DNA of 64,000 bases from assembly GCF_900184245.1 (NCBI RefSeq), contig NZ_FXXB01000007.1, positions 558,001 to 622,000 on the forward strand. The letters run 5' to 3'. A program made the translations under genes and the position numbers. The notes beneath the pieces were generated by a model, which had not been told where the DNA came from, did not search any database, and saw nothing but the letters and a program-made list of their open reading frames with translations. The stretch is from Brachybacterium massiliense. GTDB lineage: Bacteria > Actinomycetota > Actinomycetes > Actinomycetales > Dermabacteraceae. Shown here in pieces: positions 54,835 through 61,504 of the stretch. Each line of letters begins with the position of its first letter. Position 1 is the first letter of the stretch.

Positions 54835-56007
54835 TCAGACGACCTCCTCGACGGTCTTCTCAGCATCCTTGACGGTGATCTTGCCGGACATCAGAAGGGG
54901 AAGGAGCTCGTCACGGGTGGCGGCGAGGCGTTGGTTCTCGAGTTCGGCTTGAACCGCACGTTCCAGAAGCGATGCGAGCATGCCTTCAAGCTCCCCCGAT
55001 AAATCGCCGGGCACCAGCAGAGCCGTAGCCTTGACCTCCTTGCCGTTGACTGACGCGAACACAGTCCCGCCCCCCTGGTACTCATCCCAGATCGACTGGA
55101 AAGCACGGAGGCTGAAATGAATCGTCGCAGGTCGCTCCGCCGAAAAAATGCTCGCAAGCCCTCGACCAATGCACACATCCTCGGTTGCAATATTCACCTC
55201 CCCCACCGGCGCCCGGACAGCAAGTAGAGTCGCCCCCCTTGGTGCCATGCGCACAGGGTTCGTCGTACTCACCCTCACTTCCGGAAAGACTGCACCAAAG
55301 TCACGTACACCCTGATAGAACCGTACACCCTGCCCTTCCTCGTTCAGAAACTCCCCCTTCGGAGACGACCCCATCACTATTTCGGCAAGCTCCGAAAGGG
55401 GCTTCGGCGACCCGTCCGCCCCCCGTCTCCTCACTAACGCCTCGCCCAGCTCCATCACTAGTTCGATCCCGCGGCGATTCGCGGCAACCTTGTCGTCAAG
55501 GGCATTGAGAACAAGTGCCACATTTCGCTGAGCACCCAGAGAAAGAATAGGGATTTTAAGCTGACGAAGGATCTGAAGGTTGATGTGCGGGACTCCAGTA
55601 CGGATCGCCCGATCGTCTATCTGCCTAAGAAATTCCTCGGACCTGCAGGCGTAGTACACAAACTTCGGATCGAACCTGGCGGCATCGACTCGCAGTCGCA
55701 TTTGGCTTTGCGATATTACGAATGTTCGACTTTCAGTATCGTCGATTCTCACGACCTGACCGAGCGTTCCGCGCTGAGTGAACACTATGTCGCCCGCCGT
55801 CGCCGTATTCCGAGCAAGATCCCGTCGATACTTCTCCTCAGAAACGTACGCGAACGGACCTTCGAGAGCGCCATGGCCAGCCATGTTACTTCCCCTGATT
55901 ACAGGAACACCGTCGTCAACATAATCCTTCGATACGAGATTTGAACCGAACGGGCCCCCGGCGAAACCTCCGGCCTCTGCAACTTTTTCAAGGGCAATCA
56001 TCGCCAT
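54835..56007 (-). CDS. hsdS: Type I restriction specificity subunit S
   Basis: A 390-residue subunit with two target-recognition domains, each ending in a conserved helix (LGAQRNVALVLNALDDKVAANRR region and the QAELENQRLAATRDELLPLLMSG end). It decides the DNA site recognised. The ATG overlaps the hsdM stop (TGATG). Base composition across about 55.05-55.95 kb is lower in GC than the genes either side, which fits exchange of recognition domains by transfer. Confidence 0.9.
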   Translation of the reverse strand: MAMIALEKVAEAGGFAGGPFGSNLVSKDYVDDGVPVIRGSNMAGHGALEGPFAYVSEEKYRRDLARNTATAGDIVFTQRGTLGQVVRIDDTESRTFVISQSQMRLRVDAARFDPKFVYYACRSEEFLRQIDDRAIRTGVPHINLQILRQLKIPILSLGAQRNVALVLNALDDKVAANRRGIELVMELGEALVRRRGADGSPKPLSELAEIVMGSSPKGEFLNEEGQGVRFYQGVRDFGAVFPEVRVSTTNPVRMAPRGATLLAVRAPVGEVNIATEDVCIGRGLASIFSAERPATIHFSLRAFQSIWDEYQGGGTVFASVNGKEVKATALLVPGDLSGELEGMLASLLERAVQAELENQRLAATRDELLPLLMSGKITVKDAEKTVEEVV

Positions 56008-57608
56008 CACGCCAACCTCCCCAGCTGCTCCCGCACCACCGCATCCAGCCGCGCAGACTCATCCAACGCCGCAGTGAGCTCCCTTGTGAGCCGCTCGATC
56101 TTCTGATCGATCGGCTCGTCATCCTCCTCGGCCTCCGGGGCGCCGACGAAGCGGCCCGGCGTCACCGCCCAGCCCGCCTTCTCGATGTCGTCGATCGTCG
56201 CGGACTTGCAGAAGCCGGGTACGTCCTCGTACTCACCCTCGGCCGACTCACGACCGCGCCAGGTGCGGAACGTGTTGGCGATGCGGTGGACGTCCTCGTC
56301 GGAGAACGTCCGCTCCACGCGGTCGATCATGTGCCCCATCTCGCGGGCGTCGATGAACAGCACCTCGCGGGAGCGGTCGATCGACCCCTTGGAGCCAGCG
56401 GTCTTGTCGTTCGCGAAGAACCAGACGCACACCGGGATCGCGACCGAACGGAACAGGTTCGGCGGCATCGCCACCACGGCGGAGACCACGCCGGCCTTCA
56501 GCATGTTCTTGCGGATCTCTCCCTCTCCCCCGGTGTTCGAGGCCATGGTGCCGTTGGCCATCACCACGGCCGCCTCGCCCTGGGCGGAGAGCTTGGAGAG
56601 GATGTGCTGCATCCAGGCGTAGTTGGCGTTGCGCACCGGGGGCACTCCGTAGGTCCAGCGTGCATCGTCCTCGCTGCGGGCCCAGTCCTTGATGTTGAAC
56701 GGCGGGTTCGCCAGCACGTAGTCCGCCACCAGGTTCGGGTGGATGTCGCGGGCGAAGGTGTCGCCCCAGCGGGCGCCGAGGCCCTGGGAGTCCATGCCGT
56801 GGATGGCGAGATTCATCTTCGCCATCCGCCAGGTGCGCTCGTTGAGCTCCTGGCCATAGACGGCGATGTTCGTCGGGTCCTCGTCATGTGCAGCGAGGAA
56901 CTTCTCCGCTTGCACGAACATGCCGCCCGAGCCGCAGCACGGGTCGTAGACACGGCCCTTATGCGGCTCGAGGATCTCCACCAGGGTGCGTACCAGCACG
57001 GGCGGCGTGTAGAACTCCCCGCCGCGCTTGCCCTCGGCCTTGGCGAACTTGTCCAGGAAGTACTCATAGACCTCGCCGAGCAGGTCCCGGGCCTTCGAGA
57101 CGCCCTCGCCGGTGAAGCGAGCCGAGTTCAGCAGGTCCACCAGCTCGCCCAGGCGGCGCTGGTCCACGTTGTCGCGCCCGTAGATACGCGGCAGGGTGCC
57201 CTCGAGGGAGGTGTTGTCGCGGCCCAGATGCCCCATCGCGGCGTCGATCAGGTCGCCCACGGTCTGCCGATCGGCGCCCGGCCCGGCCTGGGTACCCTTG
57301 GCGTGCGCGGCGATGTACTCCCAGCGGGCGGCGGGGTTCACCCAGAACACGCCGGAACCGGTGTACTCATCGACCTCCTCGAGGGTCTCGGCGATGAACT
57401 GCTCGTCCTCGCCGTCGAGCTCGGCGCGGATCGCCTCGCGCCGCTCCTCGAAGGCGTCGGAGACGTACTTGAGGAACACGAGCCCCAGCACGACGTCCTT
57501 GTACTGGCTCGCGTCCATGGAGCCGCGGAGCTTGTCCGCCGCCTTCCACAGCGTGTCCTTGAGCTCCTTGGGCGTCGAGGGCGCCAAGGCGGCCTGCTTC
57601 GTGGCCAT
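56007..57608 (-). CDS. hsdM: Type I DNA methyltransferase subunit M
   Basis: A 533-residue N6-adenine methyltransferase. N-terminal helical domain (LKDTLWKAADKLRGSMDAS), GGEFYTPP at about 196, SAM-binding DPCCGSGGM at about 222, and catalytic NPPF at 301. The ATG overlaps the previous stop (TGATG) with GAGAAGGAG upstream. Confidence 0.96.
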   Translation of the reverse strand: MATKQAALAPSTPKELKDTLWKAADKLRGSMDASQYKDVVLGLVFLKYVSDAFEERREAIRAELDGEDEQFIAETLEEVDEYTGSGVFWVNPAARWEYIAAHAKGTQAGPGADRQTVGDLIDAAMGHLGRDNTSLEGTLPRIYGRDNVDQRRLGELVDLLNSARFTGEGVSKARDLLGEVYEYFLDKFAKAEGKRGGEFYTPPVLVRTLVEILEPHKGRVYDPCCGSGGMFVQAEKFLAAHDEDPTNIAVYGQELNERTWRMAKMNLAIHGMDSQGLGARWGDTFARDIHPNLVADYVLANPPFNIKDWARSEDDARWTYGVPPVRNANYAWMQHILSKLSAQGEAAVVMANGTMASNTGGEGEIRKNMLKAGVVSAVVAMPPNLFRSVAIPVCVWFFANDKTAGSKGSIDRSREVLFIDAREMGHMIDRVERTFSDEDVHRIANTFRTWRGRESAEGEYEDVPGFCKSATIDDIEKAGWAVTPGRFVGAPEAEEDDEPIDQKIERLTRELTAALDESARLDAVVREQLGRLA

Positions 57609-59569
57609 CAGTTCTCCTTCTCGGGGGTGATGAGCGTGGCGGCGAGGGTTCCGGCCGCCACGGCCTGGATGAGTTCGTCCTCGAGCTGGTCGAGGGAGTC
57701 GAGTCGCCGACGGAGCTCGGCACGCCGATCTTCCAGCAGGGGTCCGACAGCGTCGAGCGCCGGGAGCGCCTCGGCGGGGATCGTGCGCAGGCGCCAGGTG
57801 CGCCGGTCGCGGCCCTCCTGGGCGGCGATGTCGGCGGCCACCACGCGGGGGTGCAGCACGCGCGTTGCATGGACGGCGGGCCGGCAGCGGAGCACCCGGG
57901 CGGGAGCCTGCAGCAGGTGACCACCGGCCGTATCGACCACTGCGGCGGCGCCGCCCTCCGCGGTGAACACCACGTCGCCGGGGAGGGTGAGGATGCTGCG
58001 CGGGACGGTCTGCTCCAGCACGAGACGGTCGGCGGCCCGCTGTCCGAGGCGGCTCGGGTCGCGCACCTCCTCCGGTCCGATCACGGTGACGCTGCCCGCC
58101 GCAGGGGCACCGATCACCTGGGAGGGCAGGCGTGTGCCGCGGACCTCGCGGGCCAGGCCGTTCAGGGCCTGTGCCCAGGGGAGCGAGGGATCGGTCCGGT
58201 TCTCCTCGGTGGCGCGAAGGGCGAGGGTCTGCGAGAGCGCGCCATCGTCCAGCTCCCACAGCCGGGCGAGGCTCTCGCCGCCGCTGCGCGTCGGCTCGGC
58301 CAATGGGGAGACAAGAAGATCCCGCCGCCGCAGGAGCGCACCGGTGGCCACTCGTGTGCCGGTGAGGAAGGCGTGGGCAGTCAGGGACGTCCCTCCGGCC
58401 AGCGCCGCGGCGACATCGGCGGCAATGGCCGCTCGAGACGAGGCGTCCAGAGACGTATCCGCATGCTCCCCGTACACGGTCCAGTCGGTGCCGGCGTGCG
58501 GCGCTGCGGTGCCGAACACCCACAGTCCGAGGCGGCGCCTGCCTCCGAAGCGGCTGAGGCCCTTGGGGAGTCGCGCCGCGTAGCGCAACGGGGCGGGACT
58601 CTCGGACCGAGGCAACAACAACCGAGTACGCGCGGCGCGCAAGGACTCGTCCCTGAGGGGATCCAGCACGAGCTTGCTCGGCCCGATGACCATCGCGATA
58701 TTAGCGTGCCCGAGGTCCAGCAGCATCGCCTCGACGTGATCGAAGAAGGCCATCGGGTCGCCGGCGGCCTGGTCGTAGTACAGCGCAAGGTGCGGTTCGT
58801 CGAGCCAGTCGGTCGGATCAACGACATGATCGGGGCCGGCATGCGCTGCGAGCATCCGCAGTGCAGCACGGGTTTCCATCGACATGTCCGGGCTCAGCTC
58901 AGTCCCGAAACGCGGCTGGTCCTTATCGCCGAGGACGCGAGCGAGTTCTGTGGCAATCTGCAGAGCGCCGGAGCCCTGCAGGTCGAGGCGCCGGGGTGCG
59001 AGCTCGAGGAGAGTGCGGAGCAGATCGACGACAAGAGCGATACCGGGCGCGGTGAGTGCACTGGGAGCCCAGGCTCCACCTGGACGACTGAACGCATCGA
59101 CCAGACGCTCGAGCAGGGCACGGCCTGAGAAAGCCGCTTCAGCGAGTTCGTCCACAGTCGAGAGAAGCTCGGGCTGAGCCCATAGCTCTTCAAGGTGCTC
59201 CTGGTTCACCAACAGATCGAGTGCGTGGTGCGTGAGCACCTCGCGGACGTCGCCGAGCTGGATCTCCGCGAGCGGTCCGCCCACGAGCTCGTGCAGGAGA
59301 GACAGGATCGATGCTGCCTCGGGATCGCCTCTCATCTCCTCGAACATTGAGGAGTGCAGGAGAACCTCGAGTGGAGCATCAGCATTATTGCCCTTCCCCG
59401 TCACCTCCAGCCACGAAGCAATCTGCTCGGCGTCGAAGAGCAGCTCGTCCTCCGACAGCGAGGGCGGGAACGGGTGCGGAGTGCCGGCGGCGCGCGTTCG
59501 CCACATGCTCACCACGCCCCGTTGCACGCGGGTGAGCTCGGCGATGGACTGCATTGTCAGTGTCGGCAC
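57608..59569 (-). CDS. HTH protein with degenerate HsdM-like core and HsdS-like tail, first gene of the R-M operon
   Basis: A 653-residue protein starting at GTG 59569 with GAGGAGG upstream. Residues 1-55 look like a helix-turn-helix (SIAELTRVQRGVVSMW; FDAEQIASWL). Residues about 163-230 align with the adjacent HsdM: GGAWAPSALTAPGIALVVDL in place of GGEFYTPP, and LDLQGSGALQ in place of DPCCGSGG. No NPPF is present. The region DPMAFFDHVEAMLLDLGHAN to LGLWVFG keeps the methylase fold pattern. The last 120 residues (SILTLPGDVVFTAEGGAAAV; PARVLRCRP; LDSLDQLEDELIQAVAAGTL) resemble half an HsdS. Probably catalytically dead; a regulatory or assembly role is inference. Confidence 0.75.
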   Translation of the reverse strand: MPTLTMQSIAELTRVQRGVVSMWRTRAAGTPHPFPPSLSEDELLFDAEQIASWLEVTGKGNNADAPLEVLLHSSMFEEMRGDPEAASILSLLHELVGGPLAEIQLGDVREVLTHHALDLLVNQEHLEELWAQPELLSTVDELAEAAFSGRALLERLVDAFSRPGGAWAPSALTAPGIALVVDLLRTLLELAPRRLDLQGSGALQIATELARVLGDKDQPRFGTELSPDMSMETRAALRMLAAHAGPDHVVDPTDWLDEPHLALYYDQAAGDPMAFFDHVEAMLLDLGHANIAMVIGPSKLVLDPLRDESLRAARTRLLLPRSESPAPLRYAARLPKGLSRFGGRRRLGLWVFGTAAPHAGTDWTVYGEHADTSLDASSRAAIAADVAAALAGGTSLTAHAFLTGTRVATGALLRRRDLLVSPLAEPTRSGGESLARLWELDDGALSQTLALRATEENRTDPSLPWAQALNGLAREVRGTRLPSQVIGAPAAGSVTVIGPEEVRDPSRLGQRAADRLVLEQTVPRSILTLPGDVVFTAEGGAAAVVDTAGGHLLQAPARVLRCRPAVHATRVLHPRVVAADIAAQEGRDRRTWRLRTIPAEALPALDAVGPLLEDRRAELRRRLDSLDQLEDELIQAVAAGTLAATLITPEKEN

Positions 59570-59634
59570 GGCTCACCTCCTCGAGTGGAAGTTCACGATA
59601 GCCGAGAGGGCCAGCCAGCGCTCAGGTGGGTATT

Positions 59635-59650
59635 GATAAGAGGACTTATC
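59635..59650. promoter_or_regulatory. Inverted repeat in the divergent region before the R-M operon
   Basis: GATAAG-AGGA-CTTATC, 65 bp upstream of the operon's GTG start. It could be an operator for the HTH protein. Confidence 0.4.
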
Positions 59651-59668
59651 GATGCCCCATCTGTCATT

Positions 59669-59686
59669 TGTCGCATCGGCGCGACA
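59669..59686. promoter_or_regulatory. Second inverted repeat in the divergent region
   Basis: TGTCGC-ATCGGC-GCGACA, between the first repeat and the lipoprotein gene. Possible operator or hairpin in the lipoprotein leader. Confidence 0.3.
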
Positions 59687-59761
59687 TGGTCTGGTCACGC
59701 ACCGCGGACCTCGCAGTGCTCAAGACGAACCGGCCTGGTCCGGCCCACGAAGGAGCAAGCC

Positions 59762-60613
59762 ATGCGCATCACATCCTCCACGTCGCTGAATGCGGGACGC
59801 CGCCGCTCTCTACGGCGTCTCGCCGGCAGCCTCACCGGTACTCTGTCGATCCTCGCGCTCCTCAGTGCCTGTGGAACCGCGAACGATCCGCCCGCCGACG
59901 ACGCTGACGCGACTCCCGCCTCCGCCGCCGCGGCACAGGAGATCGAGCGCGACGACGCCGGGACCGACCTGGACGCCGCGGAGCCGTCCGAGAGCACCGA
60001 CTCCTCCCCCACAACAGAGCCCGAGTCCAAGACCGAGGCGGAGGACGAGCCGGAAACTGACACGGAAGCCGAACCGGAGCCCGTCGAACCGCAGTCTTAC
60101 TCCGGCACGGGCGCCGAGGTGGTGATCATCGATCCACTCGGCGAGGACGTGTTCTACGCGACCGTCGCCCATGACGGCTCCAGCAATTTCGCCATGTGGT
60201 CCGTGGACGAGAACGGGCAGGACATCGATCTTCTGGTCAACGAGATCGGTGACTACGACGGTGACGTCGCGCTGAACTTCGCCGAGGACCCCGCCGCGCT
60301 GCGCGTGGAAGCCGACGGCGCCTGGAGCATCGACCTCGTCCCCCTCCAGGAGGCACCTCGCTGGGATGGGAGCGCCCCGTTCGAAGCCACAGGCGACTCC
60401 ATCGTCATCGTCGCAGGCGTCGCGGAGGGCCTCACCCCGGTCACCCTGACCCATGACGGGGAGAGCAACTTCGCGATCTGGGCATGGGGCGAGAGCCACC
60501 CCGATCTGATCGTCAACGACATCGGTACCTACGACGGCACCACGCTGCTCCCCGACGGCTCCCTCGTCCTGCAGGTGAACGCCGACGGAAATTGGACCAT
60601 CTCGACCAACTGA
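59762..60613 (+). CDS. Lipoprotein with acidic linker and two related beta domains
   Basis: A 283-residue protein with a basic signal peptide, lipobox LLSAC, and a Glu/Thr/Pro/Asp-rich linker (about residues 45-115). Two similar domains of about 75 residues follow: each has V(A/T)xHDGxSNFAxW, a central D/L-rich turn, (L/I)(L)VN(E/D)IGxYDG and ends VxADGxWxI. The domains look like carbohydrate- or surface-binding beta sandwiches, but no family is named. GAAGGAG precedes the ATG. Confidence 0.75.
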   Translation: MRITSSTSLNAGRRRSLRRLAGSLTGTLSILALLSACGTANDPPADDADATPASAAAAQEIERDDAGTDLDAAEPSESTDSSPTTEPESKTEAEDEPETDTEAEPEPVEPQSYSGTGAEVVIIDPLGEDVFYATVAHDGSSNFAMWSVDENGQDIDLLVNEIGDYDGDVALNFAEDPAALRVEADGAWSIDLVPLQEAPRWDGSAPFEATGDSIVIVAGVAEGLTPVTLTHDGESNFAIWAWGESHPDLIVNDIGTYDGTTLLPDGSLVLQVNADGNWTISTN

Positions 60614-60663
60614 CCACCCAGTCCCGCAGCAGTCCACACCACCTCGGACCCGAGAGGACACCT

Positions 60664-61317
60664 ATGTCCACGATCGCCGACAACTTCTTCAAGGACGGCT
60701 CCTTCGGCCGGCGTCTCCTCGCATTGCTCGCCTCCGTCTACGCCATCGCTCTGCTCTGGGGACAGCGCGCGGGCGGAGAAGAAGCCCGTGGGTACGACGT
60801 CATCGCCTCGATACTGCGCAGTCTCGGACTCGACGGCGTCGCGGACTGGATCGTCGAAAGGCTCATGGCCACGGTGCACTCCAGTCCGCTGACGACGGTC
60901 GCCGCGGCGCTCGTGCTTGCAGCCTCCGTGCTCAGCATGACCGCGACCTACCGTCGGACTGTCGCCAATGTGAGTCCGCAGTCATCCTTCGCCCTCCTCC
61001 TCGCCCTCTGCCTCCTGATCGACACCAACAGGCTGACGTTCTTCGAGGCGGCGATAGGCACTGCAGTCACGGCGGTCCTGGTCGGAGTCTTCTGTCTGCT
61101 TCCCAGCGACGAGCAGTTGACCCCTGCAGCCGCTGTCGGACTACTCATCGTTCTCGGCCCGGCCGCCGCGATCCTCTACGCGCCGGCGAAGATCATCAGC
61201 TGGTTCGTGACCGAATCGCTGCCACAGAAAGTCTCGGTAGCGCTCGAGCGCGAGACGGGCCCGGTGAAGGTCGAAATCATCGACAGCACGGGGCCGAAGG
61301 GGGCACTGCTGCGGTGA
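60664..61317 (+). CDS. Membrane protein, unknown function
   Basis: A 217-residue protein following the lipoprotein by 50 bp, with GAGAGGA before the ATG. About five hydrophobic segments are visible (LLALLASVYAIALLW; LTTVAAALVLAASVLSM; SFALLLALCLLI; AAIGTAVTAVLVGVFCLL; AAVGLLIVLGPAAAILY), then a soluble tail. Likely co-transcribed with the lipoprotein. Confidence 0.65.
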   Translation: MSTIADNFFKDGSFGRRLLALLASVYAIALLWGQRAGGEEARGYDVIASILRSLGLDGVADWIVERLMATVHSSPLTTVAAALVLAASVLSMTATYRRTVANVSPQSSFALLLALCLLIDTNRLTFFEAAIGTAVTAVLVGVFCLLPSDEQLTPAAAVGLLIVLGPAAAILYAPAKIISWFVTESLPQKVSVALERETGPVKVEIIDSTGPKGALLR

Positions 61318-61370
61318 ACCCCTCTCGCCCTCTCCTTCTTCTTCAGGCCCGGACCTCAAGAGGTCCATCG

Positions 61371-61460
61371 ATGCCGTTCGTACCCGAGGCGGTCAGAGCA
61401 TTCGGTGACTGGCTCGAGGCTGTCGCCTCTTTGGTGCGCGGTCTCTTGGACAGGGAGTGA
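61371..61460 (+). CDS. Possible 29-residue amphipathic peptide
   Basis: ATG to TGA, encoding a peptide that starts MPFVPEAVRAF and ends in one long amphipathic helix (WLEAVASLVRGLLDRE). A palindrome GGACCTC-AA-GAGGTCC lies 4 bp before the ATG, and its right arm GAGG could serve as ribosome-binding site. It follows the membrane-protein gene by 53 bp. Very short, so it may be chance. Confidence 0.3.
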   Translation: MPFVPEAVRAFGDWLEAVASLVRGLLDRE

Positions 61461-61504
61461 ACCCTGCCCTCGTTGTTTGAACTGATCAACCACACCGGAA
61501 GCCC

